This document shows positions 23,700-31,894 of a stretch of DNA of 64,000 nucleotides, piece by piece (the stretch's first letter is position 1; every line of letters begins with the position of its first letter). A program made the position numbers and the translations under genes. The notes beneath the pieces were generated by a model that was not told where the DNA came from, did no database searches, and saw only the letters and a list, made by a program, of their open reading frames with translations. Origin of the DNA: Phyllobacterium endophyticum (lineage in GTDB: Bacteria; Pseudomonadota; Alphaproteobacteria; Rhizobiales; Rhizobiaceae); NCBI RefSeq assembly GCF_003010935.1, contig NZ_PGGN01000001.1, positions 1,178,001 through 1,242,000 of the forward strand, written 5' to 3'.

Positions 23700-24793
23700 T
23701 CCGGCTTTTTCTCGTGCTGATCCTGGCCGGGTTGACCACCGTGCAGGCGTTCGCCGCCGAAGACAACAAAACCGAGTTCTCCGCACCGCAAAGCGAGACC
23801 GGCAAACTCACGATCTATTCGACGACGGATTTGCCTGCGATGAAACCGTTGATCGAGGATTTCCAGCAAACCACGCCGAATGTGTCGATCGTCTATATCG
23901 AATATCTGACCAACGAGCTGAATGCCCTTGCCGCGGAAGCCTGCCGCAAGCACCAGCCGCTCGGCGATCTCCTGTTGTCGTCATCCGTCGACCAACTGCT
24001 CAAGCTTGCCAATGATGGCTGCGCAACCGAGCATAACTCGCCGGAGACGCTTCGCGTTGCCGAATGGGCCAATTGGCGCGATGAGGTCTTTGGTTTCACT
24101 TACGAACCAGCGGTTTTCGTTTATAATTCGAACAAGGTTCCGCCCGCCGAAGTCCCCCGGACCCATGTCGAACTTGCGGATCTCCTGCGTGAGCGGCTCG
24201 ACTATTATCGCGGCCGTGTCGGCACCTACGATATCCGTCTGTCCGGCATCGGCTATCTGCTCGCCTTCAATGATGCGCGCCAGACGACGACCGTGTTTGG
24301 CCGTCTCCTGGAAAGCATGGCGCGCGCCTCCGCTGTCGCCCGTTGCTGCACAGGCGAAATCCTCGAGGAAGTCGCCAGGGGTAATCTCTACATTGGCTAC
24401 AACATGCTTGGCTCCTACGCCTACGACGCTGCGCAGCGCCACCCTGATTTACGAATCGTCGTGCCGCGCGACTATACGCTTGTCCTGAGCCGCGGCGCGC
24501 TTATTCCAAAGGGCGCAGCGCGAGCCGATCTTGGAGCCGCGTTTCTCGATTATCTCCTGTCTGAGCGGGGTCAGTCCGTGGCGCGGACCAATGCGTTTTA
24601 TTTCACCGAAAGTGGCGAACTGCCGCCCGGGGTCGATGGGCCGCAGAACTTGAAAGAGTCCGGCGTCGCCCAGCCGATCCGCATCGGTCCTGCATTGCTC
24701 GCCGTTCAGGACAGAGCACAACGCCAGCGGTTCATCGAAGACTGGGCACAATCTATGATTGAGTTGAACAGCCCGGCCTGGATGCGCGAGTAG
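23696..24793 (+). CDS. Orphan periplasmic solute-binding protein coupled to a two-component system
   Basis: A 365-residue protein with signal peptide MIRLFLVLILAGLTTVQAFA and a type II periplasmic-binding fold of the iron/anion class (LTIYSTTDLPAMKPLIEDFQ, SSSVDQLLKLANDG, FGFTYEPAVFVYNSNKVPP, NMLGSYAYDAA, GAAFLDYLLSERGQ). No permease or ATPase gene is adjacent: the next gene is xseA on the other strand. Four-base ATGA overlap with the kinase gene ties its synthesis to that sensor. The simplest reading is a ligand-presenting third component of a sensory system; transport together with a distant permease is the alternative. The ligand is unknown. Confidence 0.85.
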   Translation: MIRLFLVLILAGLTTVQAFAAEDNKTEFSAPQSETGKLTIYSTTDLPAMKPLIEDFQQTTPNVSIVYIEYLTNELNALAAEACRKHQPLGDLLLSSSVDQLLKLANDGCATEHNSPETLRVAEWANWRDEVFGFTYEPAVFVYNSNKVPPAEVPRTHVELADLLRERLDYYRGRVGTYDIRLSGIGYLLAFNDARQTTTVFGRLLESMARASAVARCCTGEILEEVARGNLYIGYNMLGSYAYDAAQRHPDLRIVVPRDYTLVLSRGALIPKGAARADLGAAFLDYLLSERGQSVARTNAFYFTESGELPPGVDGPQNLKESGVAQPIRIGPALLAVQDRAQRQRFIEDWAQSMIELNSPAWMRE

Positions 24794-24953
24794 CGAAGGT
24801 CACAATTCACCCGTCTCTGGCGGGATTCGCAACTTGATCGGATGAGACAATGCCGTTCTCGCGCGAGAAATATCGGGTTTGAAACGAAAACGCTCGATTT
24901 TGGCGCTGCTTTTTCAACTTCGGCGGGAAAAATAGTTGTGACGACGCGAGTAA

Positions 24954-26537
24954 CTAGAAAAGCGAGCCTTGTGATCCTGCGGGAACGGGGGATTTCTTTG
25001 CCGGGGAGGGGCGCTCCGCTTTCGGCTGTTCTGGACGGTTTTCACCACCTTGCGCGACCGCCTGGACGTTCCCATCGCGAAACTTGATCGTCAGTTCATC
25101 TCCGGCTGTGACCGTGGCCGCACGCTTTACGGGCGTGCCTGACGGGTCAAGGACAACAGCGAATCCCCGTTCCAGAACCCCTTGATATGACAGCGTTTTC
25201 AACAAACGTTCGAGCTCCGCGCTACGCCGTTTGGTGCGGTCGAGCAGCAGATTGACAGCCTGGACCTGGCGCCGCTCCAATTGCTGCAGATGTAGCCGGT
25301 CCCTTTGTGCAAGCCGGGCGGCAGGTTCGACCGAAAGGCGCGCGGCCGTCCGATCGAAAAGTCCCCGCCTCTTGTGCAGAAAGGCCGCGAGGCAGCGTGG
25401 CAGTTGACTTTCCAAGCGCTTGATTTCAAGGCGCTTTTCGCGAAGTGTCTGCTCAAGAAGACGCGGCGACAATCGCCTTGCGCAGCCGTCGAATTCGCCG
25501 CGTTTCTTCTGCGTGTTCGCCTGCAGGGCGCGTCCCAGACGGCCTGCCGTTTCATCGAAGCGGCGGCGTGGAAGCGCCAGCAACTGGTCCGCCGAAGGCA
25601 GGGCGCGGGCAAGCGCCCGCTGGATCTCGCGGCGCCGGTCGAGATAGCGGGACATGCCGGAGGAAAGCCTTGCGCCGAGCGTCGCGACCTGCGCCCGGAG
25701 ATCCGCCTTGACTGGTACTGCCATCTCCGCCGCACCTGTCGGCGTCGGTGCGCGAACGTCTGCGGCAAGATCGATCAGCGTCCAGTCGGTCTCGTGACCG
25801 ACAGCAGAAATGATGGGGATATGTGACGCGGCGACCGCCCGCACGACCGCTTCATCATTGAAGCCCCATAGGTCTTCCAAGCTTCCGCCGCCGCGCGCCA
25901 CGATGAGCACATCGGGGCGGGGAAGGGCGCTGCCTTGCTCTAACCTGTTGAAACCATTGATCGCGTTGGCAACTTCGGCGCCTGCGGTTTCGCCCTGCAC
26001 CCGCACCGGCCAGACAAGAACATGCAGTGGAAACCGGTCGGCGATACGGTGGATGATGTCGCGGATTACGGCGCCCGTAGGCGAAGTCACCACGCCGATT
26101 ATGCGCGGCATATAAGGCAGTCGCCGTTTGGCGGAAGCGTCGAAAAGCCCCTCCGCACCGAGCTTGCGCTTGCGTTCCTCGAGCAGCGCCATCAGTGCGC
26201 CGGCGCCTGCCGGTTCCATCTGTTCGATGACGATCTGGTACTTGGAAGAGCCGGGATATGTGGTGAGCTTGCCGGTGGCGATGACTTCCATACCTTCTTC
26301 GGGCTGGAAGCGCAGCCGGCTCATGGCGCTCCGCCAGATTACCGCCTCGATGCGTGCCTTGTCGTCCTTCAGCGAAAAATAGGCATGGCCTGACGAATGC
26401 GGCCCGCGATATCCGGAGATTTCGCCGCGAACCCTGATGTGACCGAAAGTGTCCTCGACCGTGCGCTTTAATGCGCCGGATATTTCGGAGACGGTAAATT
26501 CGGCAACATTCGATGTAGATTCGGGCTTTTCGCTCAT
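24954..26537 (-). CDS. xseA: Exodeoxyribonuclease VII large subunit
   Basis: A 527-residue protein with the N-terminal OB domain ([21 protein letters not shown]), the catalytic core ([62 protein letters not shown]) and a long coiled-coil region (about residues 280-440, many Arg/Leu) before the C-terminal segment [15 protein letters not shown]. With XseB it degrades single-stranded DNA in both directions. The last ~40 residues are a Lys/Pro/Glu-rich tail ([18 protein letters not shown]). No xseB is nearby, as usual in this group. Confidence 0.95.
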   Translation of the reverse strand: MSEKPESTSNVAEFTVSEISGALKRTVEDTFGHIRVRGEISGYRGPHSSGHAYFSLKDDKARIEAVIWRSAMSRLRFQPEEGMEVIATGKLTTYPGSSKYQIVIEQMEPAGAGALMALLEERKRKLGAEGLFDASAKRRLPYMPRIIGVVTSPTGAVIRDIIHRIADRFPLHVLVWPVRVQGETAGAEVANAINGFNRLEQGSALPRPDVLIVARGGGSLEDLWGFNDEAVVRAVAASHIPIISAVGHETDWTLIDLAADVRAPTPTGAAEMAVPVKADLRAQVATLGARLSSGMSRYLDRRREIQRALARALPSADQLLALPRRRFDETAGRLGRALQANTQKKRGEFDGCARRLSPRLLEQTLREKRLEIKRLESQLPRCLAAFLHKRRGLFDRTAARLSVEPAARLAQRDRLHLQQLERRQVQAVNLLLDRTKRRSAELERLLKTLSYQGVLERGFAVVLDPSGTPVKRAATVTAGDELTIKFRDGNVQAVAQGGENRPEQPKAERPSPAKKSPVPAGSQGSLF

Positions 26538-26655
26538 GCGCTATTCCTAACCGTGCCCTGTCCAAGGTACAAGTCTCGGCAATCCCCGATTGAAACATTG
26601 CCAGTCCCCCAAATTTCAACTATCCGCAATGGTGGGAAAAGGGGGAAATGCAAAA

Positions 26656-27243
26656 ATGCCAGTGGATGCTGCCGCTAGAACCAAGTCATTGAAAATGCAT
26701 CATTACTTGTTGATCGCAGGTTTGATGATCGCGGCGGCTGCCGTGATACTCCTGCTGATGGGCCGCAATCCGATCTGCACCTGCGGTAATGTGAAATTGT
26801 GGGTTGGCGAGACAAACTCGCCCGACAATTCACAGCATATTGCCGATTGGTACACGCTCTCGCATATAATCCACGGCTTCCTGTTCTACGGCATTTTCTG
26901 GATCATCGCCGGTAAAATACCGATTGGCCAGCGACTGCTAATGGCAGTTGCTGTCGAGGCGGCATGGGAGATCTTCGAGAATACCGACATGGTTATCAAT
27001 CGTTACCGCGAGGCTACGATTGCGCTTGGATATGTCGGCGATAGTGTCCTGAACTCCGTCAGCGATATGCTGTTCATGGTGCTTGGCTTTTTCTTCGCCG
27101 CCAGAGCCCCTCTCTGGCTGACAATCGTGCTGGCGATCTTCTTCGAACTGCTGGCGGCGTGGGTTATCCGAGATAATCTGAGCCTCAATATCCTTATGCT
27201 GCTTTATCCGGTCAGTGCGGTTAAGATCTGGCAGGGCATGTAG
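26656..27243 (+). CDS. UPF0314 (DUF2585) membrane protein
   Basis: A 195-residue membrane protein with about four hydrophobic helices (HHYLLIAGLMIAAAAVILLL, FLFYGIFWIIAG, MLFMVLGFFFAARAPLW, IVLAIFFELLAAWVI). The conserved block NPICTCGNVKLWVGETNSPD and HIADWYTLSHIIHGF identify the DUF2585 family, confined largely to alphaproteobacteria. Start ATG 26656 is used because GGGGGA precedes it and the length then matches the family. Its function is unknown; conserved Cys/His residues in the first loop may bind metal. It abuts the LysR gene convergently, with 1 base between stop codons. Confidence 0.88.
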   Translation: MPVDAAARTKSLKMHHYLLIAGLMIAAAAVILLLMGRNPICTCGNVKLWVGETNSPDNSQHIADWYTLSHIIHGFLFYGIFWIIAGKIPIGQRLLMAVAVEAAWEIFENTDMVINRYREATIALGYVGDSVLNSVSDMLFMVLGFFFAARAPLWLTIVLAIFFELLAAWVIRDNLSLNILMLLYPVSAVKIWQGM

Positions 27244-27244
27244 T

Positions 27245-28201
27245 TTACCAGCCAGGAACGAGCTCGGCCGCGCGAACCTGGCGCAGGCGCTGATTTGCCA
27301 TGATCGGCGCCGAGGCTTGGCTGACGCTGACGGGAGAAGGCATGGACAGATTGTCGAGGCTTTCGACAATGTGCTGCGCCAATGCGTCTACAATCGCCGA
27401 CGGCTTCGTGTGACCGCGCATGATGCCAATGCCGAACTCCGGCAAGCGCCCAAAACCATCGGCTTCCGTTAGAACACGCATCCCCGGGCGTAAGGCACAT
27501 TCGGGCAGGATGGATACGGCGAGACCAGCCAAGACCGCTGCTGCCAGGACGGTCGCCGACCAACTGGTAAAGAGAATGCGATAGTCATGATGCATCGAGT
27601 CCAGAACGTCGACGGCGGCGGCGCGCCAGATACAGGTAGGCCGCCCGACAGCGAGCGGAAGTACTTGTTCTTCATGAACATTATGATGCGCCGAGGTGAC
27701 CCATAGCAACTGTTCGCTCCGGACGACTTCTGAACGGCGCTGCTCATCGCATTGCGTTACAAGCGCTATGTCGAGCTGACCCTTTCGGATCATTTCGTCG
27801 AGGTTTACCGTGGGTTCGCAGACGACCGAGAGTTCGACGCGGGGATTGGAACGGGAAAACCGCGCCATGATCTCCGGCAGGAAACGGTCCGCGTAATCGT
27901 CCGGTGTGCCGATACGAATATGGCCTTGCAACTGCGTATCATCAAAGGCGGCGATCGTTTCATTGTTGAGTTGCAGCATTCGCCTAGCATAGGCGAGCAG
28001 GCGCTCCCCATCCTCAGTAAGGCGATTGGTGCGCCCATCGCGCTCGAAAAGGGACTTGGAAACGCGTTCTTCCAAGCGGCGCATCTGCATGGAAACGGCG
28101 GATTGGGTCTTGTTCACCTTGTCGGCAGCTCTCGTAAAACTACCCAGATCGGCAATGGCGGTGAAGGTCTGCAATTGGTCGAGATCAAGCGGTGCGTTCA
28201 T
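27245..28201 (-). CDS. lsrB: LysR-family regulator, VtlR/LsrB type
   Basis: A 318-residue LysR protein: winged HTH in residues 6-65 (LDLDQLQTFTAIADLGSFTR, KTQSAVSMQMRRLEERVSKS) and an effector-binding domain. Overall sequence, especially LDLDQLQTFTAIADLGSFTRAADKVNKTQSAVS read as a block, matches the VtlR (Brucella) / LsrB (Sinorhizobium, Agrobacterium) group, which controls virulence or symbiosis traits, the AbcR sRNAs and small DUF1127 proteins. Cysteines lie at 128, 151, 190 and 235; redox-active Cys are reported for LsrB. It is divergent from a DUF1127 gene, a strong hint of direct regulation. Confidence 0.85.
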   Translation of the reverse strand: MNAPLDLDQLQTFTAIADLGSFTRAADKVNKTQSAVSMQMRRLEERVSKSLFERDGRTNRLTEDGERLLAYARRMLQLNNETIAAFDDTQLQGHIRIGTPDDYADRFLPEIMARFSRSNPRVELSVVCEPTVNLDEMIRKGQLDIALVTQCDEQRRSEVVRSEQLLWVTSAHHNVHEEQVLPLAVGRPTCIWRAAAVDVLDSMHHDYRILFTSWSATVLAAAVLAGLAVSILPECALRPGMRVLTEADGFGRLPEFGIGIMRGHTKPSAIVDALAQHIVESLDNLSMPSPVSVSQASAPIMANQRLRQVRAAELVPGW

Positions 28202-28404
28202 GGCAAAGTTCCCGATATGGTTGATCCATCATTATTATTGAACGTTTACATTAAAAACATTCGTTTGAATAATCAATTATTATGCATCAATCTACAGATG
28301 TTCAGGAAGCGTCAGTGCCACACCAGTGGCATGTGGCGTGGTGCGCGGAAATGGTTTTCGCGCGGTTTAACTTTCTTGATCGCCATTCAAAAGGAGTAAC
28401 GGCG
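28202..28404. promoter_or_regulatory. AT-rich divergent control region between vtlR/lsrB and DUF1127 gene
   Basis: Very AT-rich from 28225 to 28290, with an imperfect palindrome AATAAT-CA-ATTATT at 28268-28281 and a related ATTATTATT at 28231-28239. LysR proteins bind such T-N11-A palindromes in divergent promoters. The site assignment is inferred. Confidence 0.4.
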
Positions 28405-28692
28405 ATGACGACGACAACGAGAATGACTGAAGCAACAGGTTTCGCCCGCACGATCGCAGCGTTTGCGTCGCAGGCCGCCAACTTTGTCAACCGCATGATC
28501 GTCGCCCGCCGCAATCGCAAAACGATCATGAGCCTCGGCGAGTGGAACGACGAGATGCTGCACGATATCGGCATCACCCGTGCCGATCTGCATTCGGCAA
28601 TTGGCACCTCGCTTCTCGATGATCCAAGTGAACGATTGGGCGCCCTGGCCGATGTACGGTCACGTATTCGTGCTGCCCGCTCGATCATCTAG
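28405..28692 (+). CDS. DUF1127 (YjiS-like) small protein
   Basis: A 95-residue protein with the C-terminal DUF1127 motif LGEWNDEMLHDIGITRADLHSAI (shown here in two parts: LGEWNDEMLHDIG and ITRADL) preceded by a basic stretch (RMIVARRNRKTIMS). Start ATG 28405 follows AAGGAG; an upstream in-frame ATG lacks one. DUF1127 proteins are short Arg-rich proteins implicated in post-transcriptional regulation and RNA turnover, and in Brucella several are activated by VtlR. The neighbouring divergent vtlR/lsrB gene fits that link. The long N-terminal part before the motif (about 40 residues) is longer than in the smallest family members. Confidence 0.9.
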   Translation: MTTTTRMTEATGFARTIAAFASQAANFVNRMIVARRNRKTIMSLGEWNDEMLHDIGITRADLHSAIGTSLLDDPSERLGALADVRSRIRAARSII

Positions 28693-28762
28693 GCTGACGA
28701 TTGACTGTTTAGCAGGCGCCCATTCACGCCGGAATCCCCTCCCGGCGCCTCGCCTGCCTCCT

Positions 28763-28801
28763 GCCCGGCCCACATTGCTTATGCAGGTGGCCGGGCTTTT
28801 T
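28763..28801 (+). terminator. Intrinsic terminator after the DUF1127 gene
   Basis: GCCCGGCC and GGCCGGGC form the core stem, extended inward by CAC/GTG with one bulge, and are followed by TTTTTC. Confidence 0.8.
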
Positions 28802-28813
28802 CTTGGGTCGGTT

Positions 28814-29947
28814 TCAGCGGTAGCGATCCATGCCGCGTTTATATTGCTCGAAAATAGACTCTACACCCTTCTGGTATTGATCATTCGCCTGTTTTCCGGT
28901 GTCAAACATCTGCCCGAGTATGTCTTTGAGCGGATTGTCGGATGGGCCGGGCGCAGGCGTTCCTTGCTGGGCCTTCGGCCGTTGCGGCTGAGGTGATTGC
29001 GGCGCTGGAGAAGGTTGCTGCGCGCCACCACCGAATATCTCCCCAAAAATCTGCCCGAGCGGATTGTCACCAAATGGGTTCTGACCTTGGGCCGTCTCAC
29101 GCGGTGCATCGTCCTGCGGCAGGTCTTGCGGCGAGCGGCCACCGGGGGCGGCACCCTTCATCATCTCTTCGAACATCTTCCCGAGGGGATTATCACCGAA
29201 CGGATTTTGCGTTTGGGCAGTATCTTGCGGAGCGGCCTTGCCGCGCGGAGCCGGGGCCTGCTGCGCCGCGCCGCCAGCATTCTTCATCATCTCTTCGAAT
29301 ATCTTGCCGAGGGGATTGTTTCCCAACGGATTACCCTGGCCTTGCTGCTGCGTTTGCCCGCCTGCAGCGCCTCCGCCCAGCATGCTCTCCAATATCTGGC
29401 CCCATGGATTGGCGCCTGCGCCGGGTGCGCCTTGCTGCGTAGCGGTTGGCTGGCTGCCGCCCTGGCGCATCATCTGCTCGATGAAATCTCCGATAACATT
29501 GCCGCCGCCAAGTCCCGAAGCTGCGAACTGGCCGGTCGATTTCTTGTAAAGACCACCCATCATCATGGAGGCGATGACGGGTAACATCTGTTTCAACGTA
29601 TCCGCACCAACCCCCGAAACAGCGGCCGCATGATCGGCAACGGCCCGGGACAAATCTTTCGATCCGAACAGCTGGTCAAGAACATTCTTTCCGTTGGCAA
29701 TCCCCGACGGATCGAAGGCTGCTTGCGGATTATCGAAATAATTGACCTGACGGCCCGCCGAAAGGGCTTGAACGAAGCCACCAAAACCCATCGGATCGGC
29801 AGCATTCCTCTGCAGGCCTTGCGAAAATGCCGGCATGAGTGCCTCCAGGGCGGCCACCGTCTGCTGCTGGGACAGATTGAACTGGCTGGAAAGTGCGTCG
29901 ACGGCCTGTCCGCCTTGTGCCTTCACGAACATGTCTACGAGATTCAT
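28814..29947 (-). CDS. DUF937 protein with a repeated NPLGxIFEEMM motif tail
   Basis: A 377-residue protein. The N-terminal ~160 residues are the DUF937 domain (VDALSSQFNLSQQQTVAALE, ADTLKQMLPVIASMMMGGL), built from helical repeats like YidB-type proteins. The rest is a Gln/Pro/Gly-rich linker carrying five copies of a short amphipathic helix: residues 180-189 NPWGQILESM, 211-221 NPLGKIFEEMM, 253-263 NPLGKMFEEMM, 295-305 NPLGQIFGEIF, 338-348 NPLKDILGQMF, spaced about 31-43 residues. The copies look like short linear binding motifs. Function is unknown. It is convergent with the DUF1127 gene. Confidence 0.82.
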   Translation of the reverse strand: MNLVDMFVKAQGGQAVDALSSQFNLSQQQTVAALEALMPAFSQGLQRNAADPMGFGGFVQALSAGRQVNYFDNPQAAFDPSGIANGKNVLDQLFGSKDLSRAVADHAAAVSGVGADTLKQMLPVIASMMMGGLYKKSTGQFAASGLGGGNVIGDFIEQMMRQGGSQPTATQQGAPGAGANPWGQILESMLGGGAAGGQTQQQGQGNPLGNNPLGKIFEEMMKNAGGAAQQAPAPRGKAAPQDTAQTQNPFGDNPLGKMFEEMMKGAAPGGRSPQDLPQDDAPRETAQGQNPFGDNPLGQIFGEIFGGGAQQPSPAPQSPQPQRPKAQQGTPAPGPSDNPLKDILGQMFDTGKQANDQYQKGVESIFEQYKRGMDRYR

Positions 29948-30017
29948 GGCGCCGATCCTCCTCCGGGCTGATACCCTCGAAGCTTAGCGCCGTAAATATA
30001 AGGACTTCAATGCTTTT

Positions 30018-30962
30018 CTACCGTTGAAAATATTTCGCCAAATTGCTGCGAATTCGCTCCAATGGATCAACCGAGGGATCACCAGCTTCGAATTTACGAT
30101 CAGTGATCTTCTCGTAGGCCTGAATATAGACCTGTGTTGTCGCGTCGATCACGTCTTCCGGAATCGCTGGAATGTCGTCCTTGTACGGATCGCAGCGTTC
30201 GACAACCCAATTGCGTACGAAATCCTTGTCGAAACTGACGGGCCGTTTGCCAGGCTCGTAGCTGTCAGCAAACCAGTAGCGGCTTGAATCCGGCGTATGT
30301 ATCTCGTCGGCCAGCACGATATTGCCTTCAGCGTCGGTACCGAATTCATACTTCGTATCGGCAAGAATGAGGCCACGGCTGGCGGCGATCTCCTGACCGC
30401 GCGCAAAGAGTTTCAGTGCGTAGGTGGTGATAGTTTTCCACTGCTCCTCGCTGAGAAGCTTCTGGTTGAGGATTTCGTCAGCGGTCAGGGGTTCGTCGTG
30501 CCCGCCATCGAAAGCTTTCGAGGTAGGGGTGATGATGGGAACAGGCAGCTTTTCGTTGTCCTGCATGCCGTCGGGCAGGGTGAAGCCGTACATCTCACGC
30601 CTGCCCGTCTTGTAGAGCGTCAGGATCGATGTTCCGGTTGTTCCGGCAAGATAGCCGCGTACGACAATCTCCACGGGCAGGATTGTCAACTTTCGGCAAA
30701 CCAGTACATTGGGATCGGGATATTCGATCACGTGGTTTGGACAGATATCCTTGGTCTGTTCGAATTGAAAACGCGCCGTCTGCGTCAGCACATGGCCCTT
30801 CAGCGGTATGGACGCAAGAATGCGATCGAATGCACTGATGCGATCGGTGGCTATGATGACCCGCCTGCCATCCGCAAGATCGTAATTCTCCCGAACCTTG
30901 CCTTTATAATAGTTTGGCAATTCGGGGATAAAAGCTTCGGACAGGGCTTTGTGTTTCGGCAT
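30018..30962 (-). CDS. purC: Phosphoribosylaminoimidazole-succinocarboxamide synthase
   Basis: A 314-residue SAICAR synthetase with [54 protein letters not shown] and the metal/nucleotide motif [11 protein letters not shown]. It joins aspartate to CAIR in purine synthesis using ATP. Start ATG 30962 ([20 protein letters not shown]) is chosen because it matches the long PurC form of rhizobia; the longer frame to 31004 adds unlikely residues. It stands alone here, away from other pur genes; many relatives carry a second purC beside purSQL, so this may be one of two. Confidence 0.95.
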   Translation of the reverse strand: MPKHKALSEAFIPELPNYYKGKVRENYDLADGRRVIIATDRISAFDRILASIPLKGHVLTQTARFQFEQTKDICPNHVIEYPDPNVLVCRKLTILPVEIVVRGYLAGTTGTSILTLYKTGRREMYGFTLPDGMQDNEKLPVPIITPTSKAFDGGHDEPLTADEILNQKLLSEEQWKTITTYALKLFARGQEIAASRGLILADTKYEFGTDAEGNIVLADEIHTPDSSRYWFADSYEPGKRPVSFDKDFVRNWVVERCDPYKDDIPAIPEDVIDATTQVYIQAYEKITDRKFEAGDPSVDPLERIRSNLAKYFQR

Positions 30963-31039
30963 GGTTCGGAAATCCGCATGGAATGAGGTGCCCCCGCATA
31001 ACACATATGGCGGGCAACGGGAGTCACAATTCTCAGGCT

Positions 31040-31783
31040 CTAACGTCCGCCGGTAACATCGAGGATCGACCCCGTCACGTAGGATGAAGCATCACTCAAA
31101 AGCCACACGATGGATTCGCCCACTTCATCGGCGGTGCCAGCGCGTCCAAGGGGCGCTGTAACGCCAAGACGCTGTGCACGATCCGGTTGTCCGCCGCTTG
31201 CATGGATATCGGTTTCGATCAAACCGGGTCGAAGCGCGTTGACGCGAATACCTTCAGGTCCGACTTCCTTGGAGAGCCCGATGGCCAGCGTATCGATGGC
31301 ACCTTTCGATCCAGCATAGTCGACATATTCGCCTGGCCCGCCAAGCCTCGCCGCCGCAGAGGACAAAAGGACGATCGACCCGCCATTGCCGCCCCGCGAG
31401 CGGGCAAGATAGCGGACGGCCTCGCGTGCGCAGAGATAGGCGCCAAGGACGTTCACTTCGAAAATCCGGCGCATGCGATCCGCGTCCATATCCATCAGCC
31501 GCGAACCAGGAGCAACAATGCCCGCATTCACGACAACTCCGTCGAGGCGGCCCAGTTCAGCAGCTTGTTTGAATACGGAAAGGACATCCGCCTCGACAGC
31601 CACATCGCCCTGGATGGCTTTCGCCTTGCCCCCCGCCGAGATGATCGTATTCACGACCTGATCGGCGGCAGCTTTGTTGCCCACATAGTTGACGCCTACC
31701 GACCACCCGCGTTGACCGGCCAGTATTGCTGCAGAGCGGCCGATTCCTCTGCTGGCGCCAGTAATAAGGATTGTTTTGCTCAA
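31040..31783 (-). CDS. Short-chain dehydrogenase/reductase (SDR)
   Basis: A 247-residue classical SDR: coenzyme motif [13 protein letters not shown] motif VVNAGIV, catalytic Ser in IVLLSSAAA and Tyr-x3-Lys in [12 protein letters not shown]-terminal [14 protein letters not shown]. Close to FabG/YgfF-type NAD(P)-dependent oxidoreductases; substrate unknown. I use the TTG start at 31783, preceded by GGTGGAG, which gives the usual N-terminus ([14 protein letters not shown]). A second TTG at 31807 would extend it by 8 codons and overlap the stop of a gshA-like coding tail. It reads in the same direction as gshA upstream. Confidence 0.88.
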   Translation of the reverse strand: MSKTILITGASRGIGRSAAILAGQRGWSVGVNYVGNKAAADQVVNTIISAGGKAKAIQGDVAVEADVLSVFKQAAELGRLDGVVVNAGIVAPGSRLMDMDADRMRRIFEVNVLGAYLCAREAVRYLARSRGGNGGSIVLLSSAAARLGGPGEYVDYAGSKGAIDTLAIGLSKEVGPEGIRVNALRPGLIETDIHASGGQPDRAQRLGVTAPLGRAGTADEVGESIVWLLSDASSYVTGSILDVTGGR

Positions 31784-31803
31784 GGACTTGATCTCCACCC
31801 AAT

Positions 31804-31845
31804 TCAATCGAGGTACTCTGCGAAAGCCGGTTCAACCGATCCGCC
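31804..31845 (-). pseudogene. Relict second gshA C-terminal tail
   Basis: Between gshA and the SDR gene the minus strand encodes GGSVEPAFAEYLD-stop, aligned codon by codon with the real gshA end GSSVEPAFLEYAY-stop. Most nucleotide differences fall at third codon positions. The copy is in a different frame from gshA and is followed at once by the SDR start. It is best read as the leftover 3' end of another gshA allele after recombination or duplication. Confidence 0.55.
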
Positions 31846-31894
31846 CACATCTATCGCGCGCTCTCCCCGACACGACTGGGGGCTGACACGGCCC

